64,000 nucleotides of DNA, from NCBI RefSeq assembly GCF_014197795.1, contig NZ_JACIGI010000005.1, positions 147,419 to 211,418 of the forward strand. Reading direction: 5' to 3'. Made by a program: the position numbers and the translations under genes. Below, piece after piece: positions 42,154-49,993 of the stretch (positions within the stretch are counted from its first letter, which is position 1; each line of letters begins with the position of its first letter). The notes beneath the pieces are model-generated. The model searched no databases. It was not told where the DNA came from and saw nothing but the letters and a program-made list of their open reading frames with translations. The DNA is from Roseospira goensis (GTDB lineage Bacteria; Pseudomonadota; Alphaproteobacteria; Rhodospirillales; Rhodospirillaceae).

Positions 42154-43562
42154 GCCGCGGCCTCGCCCGCATCCGTCGCCGCGGCCGGCGTGTCGCCGAC
42201 CACGATGCGGCCGTTCTCGTCTGGCACCCGCCACGGACGGCGCACGCCGCCCAGGGCTTCGGCGACCGCCAGGCCGGCCTGGAGACCGTCCTCGTGGAAG
42301 CCCGACCCCATGTAGGCGCCGCAGAACCAGGTCCGGCGGTGGCCCTGGAGGCGCCAGACCTGATTCTGCGCGGCCAGCGCGGCGCGGTCGTAGAGCGGAT
42401 GGTCGTACAGGAAGCCGCGGATCACCGTGCCCTCGGCGGGCTCGCGCGGCGGATTGAGGGTGACGAACAGGGGCGTCTCGGGGTCCAGCCCCTGGAGCCG
42501 GTTCATCCAGTAGGTCACGCACACCGCCGGATTGCCGTCGGCGTCGCGGGTGCCGATGTAGTTCCAGCTCGCCCAGGCGCGCCGCGCCTTCGGCATCAGG
42601 CTGGCATCGCTGTGCAGGATGGCGCGATTGCGGGTGTAGCGGAACCCTTGCAGCACGGTACGCTCGCGATCGTCCGCGTCGTCCAGCAGGGCCAGGGCCT
42701 CGTCGGCGTGGCAGGCCAGAACGACGTCGTCGAACAGGCGGGTCTCGCCGCGCAGGTCCTCGACCATCACGCCGCCCTGCACCCGGCGGATGCCGGTGAC
42801 CTTGGTGTTCAGAAGGATGCGGTCGGCGTAGGGGGCGGTCAGCGGCTTGACGTAGGCGCGACTGCCGCCGGTCACCGTGCGCCACTGCGGCCGCCCGGTC
42901 AGCTTCAGCAGCGCGTGGTTGTCGAAGAAGCGGATGAAGGCGGCCGCCGGGTAGTCGCGCATGTCGGCCACCGGTGTCGACCAGATCGCCGCGCCCATGG
43001 GCAGCAGATGGTCCTCGATGAAGGCGCGACCGTAGCCGTTGGCGTCCAGATAGGCGCCCAGGGTGATGCGGTGCGCCTCTGGTTGGCGCAGCAGCGCGGG
43101 CGCCTCGCGGTAGAACCGCATCAGATCACGCAGCATGGACCAGAAGCGCGGCCGCAGCGCATTCCCTGGCTGGGCGAACAGACCGCCGAGGCCGTCGCCC
43201 GCATATTCGAGGCGGCCATCGTCCAGGGAGGCGGCGAAGCTCATGTCGCTGGCGTGAGTGGCGACGTCCAGGTGGTCGAACAGCGCCACCAGATTGGGAT
43301 AGTTCACCTCGTTATAGACGATGAAGCCGGTATCGACCGCGATCGGACGCCCGTCTCGGCCCGGCGCCTCGACCGTGTTGGTGTGCCCGCCGACGTAGTC
43401 GCCCCGTTCGAACACGGTCACCTGATGACGCTGGCTCAGAAGCCAAGCCGCCGACATGCCGGCGATGCCGGTGCCGACCACGGCGATCCGCCGAGACGGT
43501 CCGCCGGCCTGCGTCCTGCCGGCCGCGGCCAGCGCCTCCTCCCCTGTCATGGTCCCGGTCAT
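42150..43562 (-). CDS. NAD(P)/FAD-dependent amine-oxidase-type oxidoreductase
   Basis: This 470-residue flavoprotein has the N-terminal dinucleotide fold RIAVVGTGIAGMSAAWLLSQ followed by ERGDYVGGHTNTVE. The C-terminal FAD motif is RTWFCGAYMGSGFHEDGLQAG. It resembles phytoene-desaturase/amine-oxidase-like proteins whose genes precede DUF1365 and CFA-type methyltransferases. It is the first gene of the RpoE-type operon. I chose the ATG at 43562; a second ATG four codons on is possible. The frame is open upstream but that stretch holds the promoter and a run of CCTCTGC repeats. Confidence 0.88.
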   Translation of the reverse strand: MTGTMTGEEALAAAGRTQAGGPSRRIAVVGTGIAGMSAAWLLSQRHQVTVFERGDYVGGHTNTVEAPGRDGRPIAVDTGFIVYNEVNYPNLVALFDHLDVATHASDMSFAASLDDGRLEYAGDGLGGLFAQPGNALRPRFWSMLRDLMRFYREAPALLRQPEAHRITLGAYLDANGYGRAFIEDHLLPMGAAIWSTPVADMRDYPAAAFIRFFDNHALLKLTGRPQWRTVTGGSRAYVKPLTAPYADRILLNTKVTGIRRVQGGVMVEDLRGETRLFDDVVLACHADEALALLDDADDRERTVLQGFRYTRNRAILHSDASLMPKARRAWASWNYIGTRDADGNPAVCVTYWMNRLQGLDPETPLFVTLNPPREPAEGTVIRGFLYDHPLYDRAALAAQNQVWRLQGHRRTWFCGAYMGSGFHEDGLQAGLAVAEALGGVRRPWRVPDENGRIVVGDTPAAATDAGEAAA

Positions 43563-43669
43563 GCTGTCGTCTGCCCCCTTTTCCTCTGCGCAGTCCTCTG
43601 CGGTGTCCTCTGCCGTCGATCGTCCGGGCCGACCGCCCGGGTGCCGACAACCGTCACCACAATCTCCTG

Positions 43670-43699
43670 CCCCTACGCAGGGTTTTCGCAGCCGGATCA
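43670..43699 (-). promoter_or_regulatory. RpoE (ECF11)-type promoter of the flavoprotein operon
   Basis: On the minus strand TGATCC (43699-43694), an 18-base spacer ending CTGCG, and TAGGGG (43675-43670) match the promoter in front of rpoE itself. Both resemble the TGATCC-type -35 known from RpoE-ChrR regulons. It lies 108 bases before the flavoprotein ATG. Basis: sequence match plus known regulon composition. Confidence 0.7.
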
Positions 43700-43879
43700 C
43701 CCGCACGGGGCGAGAGGTGGTGTTGGACCAGTGGACCTTTCGGCGAATTAATCCTTCGGTACCGCCCCTGCCATACCCAAGTGCGATGGTGGGCTGCTAC
43801 AGTCCGCCCAACGAACGGGTTCGGTCGCGGCCCTTGGCGCGTCGATCCGGGGATGAGACAGTTTCCGGGCCGCGGACGA

Positions 43880-43908
43880 TGATCCAGGGACGGTCCTCTG
43901 CGTAGGAG
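43880..43908 (+). promoter_or_regulatory. RpoE (ECF11)-type autoregulatory promoter of rpoE-chrR
   Basis: TGATCC at 43880-43885, a 17-base spacer ending CTGCG, and TAGGAG at 43903-43908. The last six bases before the -10, and the -10 itself, are shared with the divergent promoter at 43670-43699. Transcription would begin near 43914, which argues that translation starts at the ATG at 44027, not at 43913. The remainder of 43563-44026 holds no other gene. Confidence 0.7.
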
Positions 43909-44026
43909 GGATATGTATGACGACGCGGCAGCATTCTCGGCGACGCCTTCGCGCACGCCCCCCGCGCCCACTGACCCTCGTCAGCGGACGCGTCCAGGCT
44001 CACCCGCACGGCGCGGGGGGGCAGGC

Positions 44027-44593
44027 ATGATGAGCGTGGCCGTGGAGGGCGAAGCCCTGGCAGAACTGGTGCGGGCGGTCGCGGAGCGACAGGACCAGAC
44101 GGCCTTCGTGGCGCTGTTCGAGTACTTCGGGCCGCGTGTGAAGGGGTTCCTGATGCGTCAGGGCGCGATCGAGAGCGAGGCCGAGGACCTGGCCCAGGAC
44201 GTCATGCTGACGGTGTGGCGCAAGGCGGCCCAGTTCGACCCCGGCAAGGCGGCGGTGAGCACGTGGATCTTCACCATCGCGCGCAATCGGCGTATCGACG
44301 TGCTGCGTCGGGAGCGCCGGCCCGAACCGGACGCAGAGGATCCGATGCTGGTCGGCGAACCGGAGCCGTCGGCGGAGGCCCACATGGCCACCGCTCAGGT
44401 GCAGGTGCGGATCCGCGACGCCATGGCGACGCTGCCGCCGGAGCAGGCCGAGGTCCTGACGCTGTCGTTCTACGAGGACATTCCCCATTCGGAGATCGCC
44501 GAGCGGCTCGGCATCCCGCTGGGGACCGTGAAATCACGTCTGCGCCTGGCCTTCCGCAAGGTGCGGGCGCTGGTGGGAGAAGAGTTGGCATGA
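44027..44593 (+). CDS. rpoE: ECF RNA polymerase sigma factor RpoE (ChrR-controlled, ECF11 group)
   Basis: This 188-residue sigma factor has region 2 (FVALFEYFGPRVKGFLMRQG, then DLAQDVMLTVWRKAAQFDP and TWIFTIARNRRIDVLRRE) and region 4 (LPPEQAEVLTLSFYEDIPHSEIAERLGIPLGTVKSRLRLAF). The sequence is the RpoE type that governs the singlet-oxygen response in Rhodobacter. The start at 44027 gives the normal length; an ATG at 43913 would add 38 Pro/Arg-rich residues and would coincide with the predicted transcription start. The stop overlaps the chrR start (ATGA). Confidence 0.9.
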   Translation: MMSVAVEGEALAELVRAVAERQDQTAFVALFEYFGPRVKGFLMRQGAIESEAEDLAQDVMLTVWRKAAQFDPGKAAVSTWIFTIARNRRIDVLRRERRPEPDAEDPMLVGEPEPSAEAHMATAQVQVRIRDAMATLPPEQAEVLTLSFYEDIPHSEIAERLGIPLGTVKSRLRLAFRKVRALVGEELA

Positions 44594-45276
44594 CCGTCAA
44601 GCATCATCCCAGCGAGGCGCTGCTCATCGCCTATGCCGCCGGGCATCTGGGCGAGGGTCTGTCGCTGCTGGTGGCCACGCATCTGACGCTGTGCCCGCAC
44701 TGCCGCGCGGCCGTGGCCGAGGCGGAGGCGGTCGGCGGCGCCATGATGGACACCGTCGCGCCGGTCGCCATGGGCGCCGACGCGCTGTCGGTTCTGGGGC
44801 GGCTGGACCGGCCCGAAGCGGGCGCGGGCGCGCCGCCGCCGGTCACGCGGCGGCGGCCGGCGTCCTCGCCGGCGCGGGCGGCGCCGCAGGGCATCGCGTT
44901 GCCGGCGCCCCTGCGCGGCTATGTGCAGGATTTGTCGGCGGCGCGCTGGCAGTGGGTGTCACCCGGCGTGCGCCAGCTCGACCTGATGCACCGGCCCAAG
45001 GGGCGCGACACCGCCAAGCTGTTGCGCATCGCGCCGGGGCGCGTGCTGCCCGAGCACGGCCACACCGGGCTGGAACTGACGGTGGTTTTGCAGGGCTCGT
45101 TCACCGACGAGCAGGGCCGCTTCACCCGCGGCGACCTGGCCGAACTGGACAGCGACGTGAACCACCAGCCGATCGCCGATTCGGGCGAGGAGTGCATCTG
45201 CATCATCGGCACCGAGGCCCCGCTGCGCTTCTCCGGCCTGGTGCCGCGCATGGTGGCGCCGATGCTGGGGTTCTGA
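44590..45276 (+). CDS. chrR: ChrR-type zinc anti-sigma factor with cupin domain
   Basis: This 228-residue protein has the N-terminal zinc anti-sigma (ZAS) motif H-x3-C-x2-C (THLTLCPHC) that holds RpoE. The C-terminal cupin carries metal ligands HGHTGLELTVVLQG, with a later H in DSDVNHQP. In Rhodobacter the cupin is needed for release of RpoE when singlet oxygen forms. The two domains are joined by a long Pro/Ala/Arg linker. The gene is translationally coupled to rpoE, the standard arrangement. Confidence 0.93.
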   Translation: MTVKHHPSEALLIAYAAGHLGEGLSLLVATHLTLCPHCRAAVAEAEAVGGAMMDTVAPVAMGADALSVLGRLDRPEAGAGAPPPVTRRRPASSPARAAPQGIALPAPLRGYVQDLSAARWQWVSPGVRQLDLMHRPKGRDTAKLLRIAPGRVLPEHGHTGLELTVVLQGSFTDEQGRFTRGDLAELDSDVNHQPIADSGEECICIIGTEAPLRFSGLVPRMVAPMLGF

Positions 45277-45306
45277 GGTTGGGGTAGAGCCGTCCTAGCC
45301 GAACAC

Positions 45307-45547
45307 GCTCCCACGCGGGAGCGTGGGAGCGAGAATGATAATGTATCTGGCGCCCACGCTCCCGCGTGGGCGGGGTGCGTTTCGGGCGGTGTGCGGTTCC
45401 ACGCGGGAGCGTGGAACCGAGAAAGATAATGTGTCTGGCGCCCACGCTCCCGCGTGGGCGCGGTGCGTTTCGGGCGGAGCGCGGTTCCACGCGGGAGCGT
45501 GGAACCGAGATGGGGGTGATCTCGCGCCCACGCTCCCGCGTGGGCGC
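45307..45547. repeat. REP-like palindrome array, six palindromes in three units of about 87 bases
   Basis: Palindromes lie at about 45307-45330, 45352-45371, 45395-45418, 45440-45459, 45483-45506 and 45525-45547. They alternate between arms ending TTCCACGC (or CTCCCACGC) and arms GCCCACGC, each around a GGGA/TCCC centre. Successive GCCCACGC copies are 88 and 86 bases apart. The palindrome cores match those of the 18979-19580 array, but the spacers (GAGAAAGATAATGTGTCTGG; GTGCGTTTCGGGCGG) are different. The array fills the gap between chrR and aapP, two convergent genes; it may also end their transcripts. Confidence 0.92.
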
Positions 45548-45574
45548 TCCGCAAGCCCGGCCGGTCCGTGACCC

Positions 45575-46384
45575 TCAGTGCTTCAGGATCTGACTCAGGA
45601 ACAGCCGGGTGCGTTCGCTGGTCGGGTTGGTGAAGAAGGTGCTGGGCGGAGCCTGCTCCACGACCTGGCCGCCGTCCATGAACACCACCCGGTCGGCGAC
45701 GGTCTTGGCGAAGCCCATCTCGTGGGTGACGCAGACCATGGTCATGCCGCTCTCGGCGAGCTGTACCATGACGTCCAGCACCTCCTTGATCATCTCCGGA
45801 TCGAGCGCCGAAGTCGGCTCGTCGAACAGCATCAGCTTGGGCTGCATGCACAGCGCGCGGGCGATGGCGACGCGCTGTTGCTGACCGCCGGAGAGCTGGC
45901 CGGGGAACTTTTTCGCCTGCTCCGGGATCTTGACCCGCTCCAGCAGCGCCATGGCGCGCTCCTCGGCCTGGCGGCGCGGCTCCTTGCGCACCCAGATCGG
46001 CGACAGCACGCAGTTCTCCAGCACCGTCAGGTGGGGGAACAGGTTGAAGTGCTGGAACACCATGCCGACCTCGCGCCGGATCATGTCGATCTTCTTGACG
46101 TCGTCGGTCAGTTCGATGCCGTCGACCACGATCGAGCCGGTCTGGTGTTCCTCCAGGCGGTTGATGCAGCGGATCATGGTGGACTTGCCGGAGCCGGACG
46201 GCCCGCACACGACGATGCGTTCGCCCTTGTGGACCGTCAGGTTGATGTCGCGCAGCACGTGGAAGCTGCCGAACCACTTGTTCATGTCGGTGATCTGGAT
46301 CATCACCTCGGCGCCCACCTGGTGCGACAGCTCATGGCCGGTCACGAGGCCCTCGGGGTCCTGCAGCGATTGGATGTCGGTCAT
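45575..46384 (-). CDS. aapP: General L-amino acid ABC transporter ATP-binding protein
   Basis: This 269-residue ATPase has Walker [10 protein letters not shown], the Q-loop in [18 protein letters not shown], signature [15 protein letters not shown] and Walker [16 protein letters not shown]. It belongs to the polar-amino-acid (PAAT) family. As the last gene of aapJ-aapJ-aapQ-aapM-aapP it powers uptake of a broad set of L-amino acids. Residues 1-27 ([20 protein letters not shown] and following) precede the usual start region; an internal ATG at residue 28 ([12 protein letters not shown]) could be the true start. Confidence 0.93.
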   Translation of the reverse strand: MTDIQSLQDPEGLVTGHELSHQVGAEVMIQITDMNKWFGSFHVLRDINLTVHKGERIVVCGPSGSGKSTMIRCINRLEEHQTGSIVVDGIELTDDVKKIDMIRREVGMVFQHFNLFPHLTVLENCVLSPIWVRKEPRRQAEERAMALLERVKIPEQAKKFPGQLSGGQQQRVAIARALCMQPKLMLFDEPTSALDPEMIKEVLDVMVQLAESGMTMVCVTHEMGFAKTVADRVVFMDGGQVVEQAPPSTFFTNPTSERTRLFLSQILKH

Positions 46385-46426
46385 GCGGTCTCGGTCCCTT
46401 GAAGACGGCGAAGCGTGGCGGTGGGG

Positions 46427-47551
46427 TCAGTGCCCGGTGTGCAGCTTCTTCTCCAGGCCCTGGCTGTAGCGCGACATGCCGAAGCAGAAGACCCAGAAGC
46501 AGAAGGCGGCGAAGATGTAGCCCTCGATCGCCACCCGCCCCCAGGCTGGGTCCACGATCGACGCCTGCACCGTGCCCAGGATGTCGAACAGGCCGATGAT
46601 GAGCACCAGGGTGGTGTCCTTGAACAGGGCGATGAAGGTGTTGACGATGCCCGGGATCACCATCTTCAGCGCCTGCGGCAGGATGATCAGCCCGGTCGCC
46701 CGCCAGTAGCCCAGGCCGAGCGCCGACGCCGCCTCGTACTGCCCCTTGGGCAGGCCCTGGAGGCCGCCGCGGATGACCTCGGCCATGTAGGCGGACTGGA
46801 ACATGACGATGCCGATCAGGGCGCGCAGCAGCTTGTCGAAGTTCACCCCCTCGGGCAGGAACAGCGGCAGCATGACCGAGGCCATGAACAGTACCGAGAT
46901 CAGCGGCACGCCGCGCCACAGCTCGATGAACAGCACACAGATGGTGCGGATGATCGGCATGTGCGAGCGTCGGCCCAGGGCCAGCAGGATGCCGATGGGC
47001 AGGGCGGCGACGATACCGACGTAGGACAGCACCAGGGTCAGCATCAGGCCGCCCCACTTGCCGGTCTCGACCGCCTCGAGCCCGAACACCCCGCCCAGCA
47101 GCAGCACGCCGCTGATCACCGGGTACACCGTCAGGCCGAAGATCCCCAGCCATTTGCGGACCCGGGCCGATACGCCCGGGAGGAACTGCGGCACCAGGAA
47201 CCCGGCCAGCATCGCGAACATGACGTCGACGCGCCAGCGTTCCGCGTCCGGATAGAAGCCGTAGACGAAGAAGTCCAGGCGGGTGGCGATGAACACCCAG
47301 CACGCGCCGCCGCTGGTGCAGTCGTCGCGGGAACTGCCCACGAAGTCGGCGGTCAGGATGCCCCAGTCGATCAGCGGCGGCACCACCAGCCACAGCAGGT
47401 ACAGGCCCAGCGCCGTCAGGGCGATGTTGAGCGGCGACGACAGCAGGTTGTCGCGCACCCAGCGCACCGGGCCGACCACGGTCACCGGCGGCGGCTGCGG
47501 CGGGATGGGGCGGAACCCGGTGTCGGAGGACGGGGGGTCGCTGTGCGCCAT
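46427..47551 (-). CDS. aapM: General L-amino acid ABC transporter permease
   Basis: This 374-residue PAAT permease has several hydrophobic helices and the EAA loop (EAASALGLGYWRATGLIILPQALK) that docks onto AapP. Between helices 1 and 2 is a periplasmic stretch with two Cys (SSRDDCTSGGACWVF), typical of AapM. It starts three bases after the aapQ stop. Confidence 0.93.
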   Translation of the reverse strand: MAHSDPPSSDTGFRPIPPQPPPVTVVGPVRWVRDNLLSSPLNIALTALGLYLLWLVVPPLIDWGILTADFVGSSRDDCTSGGACWVFIATRLDFFVYGFYPDAERWRVDVMFAMLAGFLVPQFLPGVSARVRKWLGIFGLTVYPVISGVLLLGGVFGLEAVETGKWGGLMLTLVLSYVGIVAALPIGILLALGRRSHMPIIRTICVLFIELWRGVPLISVLFMASVMLPLFLPEGVNFDKLLRALIGIVMFQSAYMAEVIRGGLQGLPKGQYEAASALGLGYWRATGLIILPQALKMVIPGIVNTFIALFKDTTLVLIIGLFDILGTVQASIVDPAWGRVAIEGYIFAAFCFWVFCFGMSRYSQGLEKKLHTGH

Positions 47552-47554
47552 GGC

Positions 47555-48742
47555 CTAGCGCTCCTTCAGGGCCACGGCCCGGTTGTAGAGGTTCATGAGG
47601 AACGAAATCGACAGGCTGATGGTCAGGTAGACGGCCATGGTCATGGCCACGATCTCCACCGCCTGCCCGGTCTGGTTCAGGGTCGTGCCCATGAACACCG
47701 ACACCAGGTCGGGGTAGCCGATGGCGGTGGCCAGCGACGAGTTCTTGGTCAGGTTCAGGTACTGACTGGTCAACGGCGGGATGATGACCCGCATGGCCTG
47801 CGGGATGACGATCAGCCGCAGGGTCTGGCCCGGCCGCAGGCCGAGCGCCTGCGAGGCCTCGGTCTGCCCCTTGCTGACCGACTGGATGCCAGAGCGCACG
47901 ATCTCGCCGATGAAGCCGGCGGTGTACAGCGTCAGCGCCAGCCACAGCGCGATGAACTCGGGGATCAGGCGTACGCCGCCGCGGAAGTTGAAGCCCTGCA
48001 ACGCCGGCAGGTCCCACGTCAGGGGCGATCCGGCGAGCCAGAACACCAGCAGCGGCAGGCCGACCACGGCGGCCAGCGAGACGCTCCAGGCCGGGAAGCG
48101 CCGGCCGGTGGCGTCCTGGCGCCGCTTGGCCCAGCGCACCAGCACGACCGCCCCGGCGATGGCCAGCCCGAAGGTGATCGCCACCGCCCAGAAGGCCGGT
48201 TCCAGGTTCGGCGACGGGGCGTACAGGCCGCGGTTGTTCAGAAAGGCGGAGAACGGGAACTCCAGGCTCTGGCGCGGCCCCGGCAGGGTGCGCAGGACGG
48301 CGAAGTACCAGAAGAAGATCTGCAGCAGCAGCGGGACGTTGCGCGTGATCTCGATGTAGACCAGCGCCATCTTGGCGATCAGCCAGTTCGGTGACAGCCG
48401 CGCGACCCCCAGGATGAACCCGATGATGGTCGCGAACAGGATGCCGAGCCCCGAGACCAGCAGCGTGTTGAGAATGCCGACGACGAAGGTGCGGCCGTAG
48501 GTGTTGGTCTCGTCGTAGGGGATGAGCGAGAACAGGATGCCGAAGCCGGCGGTGTTGTCCAGGAAGCCGAAGCCGGTGGTGATGCCGCGGCTTTCCATGT
48601 TGGTCAGGGTGTTCTGGAAGATGGTCCAGAAGACCCACAGCACCAGGACCAGGGCGACGACCTGGAACGCGACCGCGCGCACGCGCGGATTGCGCCACGG
48701 GGCGGGACCGCTGGGCGGGGTGGGAACGGCCGGTCCGGCCAT
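47555..48742 (-). CDS. aapQ: General L-amino acid ABC transporter permease
   Basis: This 395-residue permease pairs with AapM. It has N-terminal FQVVALVLVLWVFWTIFQNT, the family segment ESRGITTGFGFLDNTAGFGI, and the EAA loop EASQALGLRPGQTLRLIVIP. The start at 48742 follows GGAGGCG; the preceding 109-base gap contains a hairpin and a short direct repeat. Length is normal for AapQ. Confidence 0.93.
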   Translation of the reverse strand: MAGPAVPTPPSGPAPWRNPRVRAVAFQVVALVLVLWVFWTIFQNTLTNMESRGITTGFGFLDNTAGFGILFSLIPYDETNTYGRTFVVGILNTLLVSGLGILFATIIGFILGVARLSPNWLIAKMALVYIEITRNVPLLLQIFFWYFAVLRTLPGPRQSLEFPFSAFLNNRGLYAPSPNLEPAFWAVAITFGLAIAGAVVLVRWAKRRQDATGRRFPAWSVSLAAVVGLPLLVFWLAGSPLTWDLPALQGFNFRGGVRLIPEFIALWLALTLYTAGFIGEIVRSGIQSVSKGQTEASQALGLRPGQTLRLIVIPQAMRVIIPPLTSQYLNLTKNSSLATAIGYPDLVSVFMGTTLNQTGQAVEIVAMTMAVYLTISLSISFLMNLYNRAVALKER

Positions 48743-48795
48743 GGACGACGCCTCCGAATGACAAGATCCGAATGACAAGAGGGGCGGGGTCGGGG

Positions 48796-48835
48796 GGCAC
48801 GGGCCGGGCCGGGTCCCGCCGACCCGCCCCGTGCC
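48796..48835. other. Intercistronic hairpin between aapJ-2 and aapQ
   Basis: An 8-bp arm GGCACGGG and its complement enclose a smaller CGGGT/ACCCG stem. Hairpins at this place in binding-protein operons often protect the upstream mRNA so that the binding protein is made in excess. A 14-base direct repeat (CCGAATGACAAGAT) lies beside it near 48754-48780. Confidence 0.6.
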
Positions 48836-48851
48836 GGTCATCGGGTCGCGG

Positions 48852-49886
48852 TCAGCGGATCGGCGGGGCGTACTGGATGCCGCCGTCGCTCCACAGGGCG
48901 TTCAGGCCGCGGTCGATGCGCAGCGGGCTGCCCTGGCCGACGTTGCGCTCGAACATCTCGGCGTAGTTGCCGACCTGGGCGATGGCCTGTGCCGCCCAGT
49001 CGCTGGACAGGCCGAGCTTCTCGCCCATGTCGCCCTCGGTGCCGATCAGGCGCTTGATGGAGGGGTTATCGGACGCCCTCATCTCGTCAAGGTTCTCGGA
49101 GGTGATCCCCAGTTCCTCGGCGTTGAGCTGGGCGAACAGCACCCACTTGACGACGTTGAACCACTCGTCGTCGCCCTGGCGCACCACCGGACCCAGCGGC
49201 TCCTTGGAGATCACCTCGGGCAGCACGATGGCACTGTCGGGGTCGTCCAGCTTGGTGCGAAGGCTGTAGAGCTGGGACTGGTCGGAGGTCAGGACGTCGC
49301 AGCGCCCGGAGGCGAAGCCCTCGATGGTCTGACTGATGGCGTCGAAGACCACCGGGTTGAAGGTCATGTCCTTGGCGCGGAAGTAGTCCGCCAGATTCAG
49401 TTCGGTGGTGGTGCCGGCGGCGACGCACACCGAGGCGCCGCCCAGCTCCAGCGCGCTGGTCACCCCCAGGTCCTTGTTCACCAGGAAGCCCTGGCCGTCG
49501 TAGAAGGTCACGCCGGTGAAGTTCAGGCCCAGGGAGGTGTCGCGGGTCAGGGTCCAGGTGGTGACGCGCGACAGCACGTCGATCTCGCCGGATTGGAGCG
49601 CCGTGAAGCGTTCCTTGGCGGTCAGCGGCACGAACGCGACCGCGTCGGCATCACCCAGCACGGCGGCCGCGACGGCGCGGCAGACATCGACGTCGATGCC
49701 CGTCCAGTTACCCGAGTCGTCGGGGTTGGAGAACCCGGACAGGCCGGTGGTGACGCCGCAGCGCAGCTCTCCGCGCTCCTTGACGGTGTCCAGGGTCTGG
49801 GCGGCGGCGGGGCCGGCGAGGGCGACGGCGGCGGCGAAGCAACCGGCCAGGATACCGGCCACGGGGGTGGCGGCGAGACGGGTCAT
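48852..49886 (-). CDS. aapJ: Amino-acid ABC transporter substrate-binding protein (AapJ paralogue 2)
   Basis: This 344-residue periplasmic protein has a signal peptide (LAATPVAGILAGCFAAAVAL, cut near AAAQ) and the PAAT binding-protein fold: VKERGELRCGVTTGLSGFSN, WTGIDVDVCRAVAAAVLGDA, RFTALQSGEIDVLSR. It is a close paralogue of the preceding gene, nearly identical over long stretches (for example GITSENLDEM, EGDMGEKLGLSSDW), but differs in ligand-facing parts (VAAGTTTELNLADYFRAKDM here, IQSGTTTELNLADYFRFQGM there). Two AapJ proteins probably share one AapQMP complex. Confidence 0.92.
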   Translation of the reverse strand: MTRLAATPVAGILAGCFAAAVALAGPAAAQTLDTVKERGELRCGVTTGLSGFSNPDDSGNWTGIDVDVCRAVAAAVLGDADAVAFVPLTAKERFTALQSGEIDVLSRVTTWTLTRDTSLGLNFTGVTFYDGQGFLVNKDLGVTSALELGGASVCVAAGTTTELNLADYFRAKDMTFNPVVFDAISQTIEGFASGRCDVLTSDQSQLYSLRTKLDDPDSAIVLPEVISKEPLGPVVRQGDDEWFNVVKWVLFAQLNAEELGITSENLDEMRASDNPSIKRLIGTEGDMGEKLGLSSDWAAQAIAQVGNYAEMFERNVGQGSPLRIDRGLNALWSDGGIQYAPPIR

Positions 49887-49928
49887 CGGGAACCTCACAT
49901 GTCCGGAACGGAACGGAAGACACAGGGG

Positions 49929-49974
49929 CGGTGGGACCGGCCCGGGCCGCGCACGGCCGGCACCGGTCCCACCG
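49929..49974. other. Intercistronic hairpin between the two aapJ genes
   Basis: A perfect 12-bp arm (CGGTGGGACCGG and its complement CCGGTCCCACCG) with further pairing inside the loop sits in the 107-base gap. It is likely to act as an mRNA-stabilising or attenuating structure. No promoter is evident in the gap. Confidence 0.7.
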
Positions 49975-49993
49975 ATCGGGAGCAAGGCGGGAC

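Noticed and set aside
43913-44026. N-terminal extension of RpoE from ATG 43913
   Set aside because: Pro/Arg-rich, not conserved, and it would coincide with the predicted transcription start; 44027 gives the normal protein length.
45307-45547. CRISPR array or tRNA cluster
   Set aside because: The spacers repeat and palindromes alternate in type; no cloverleaf fits.
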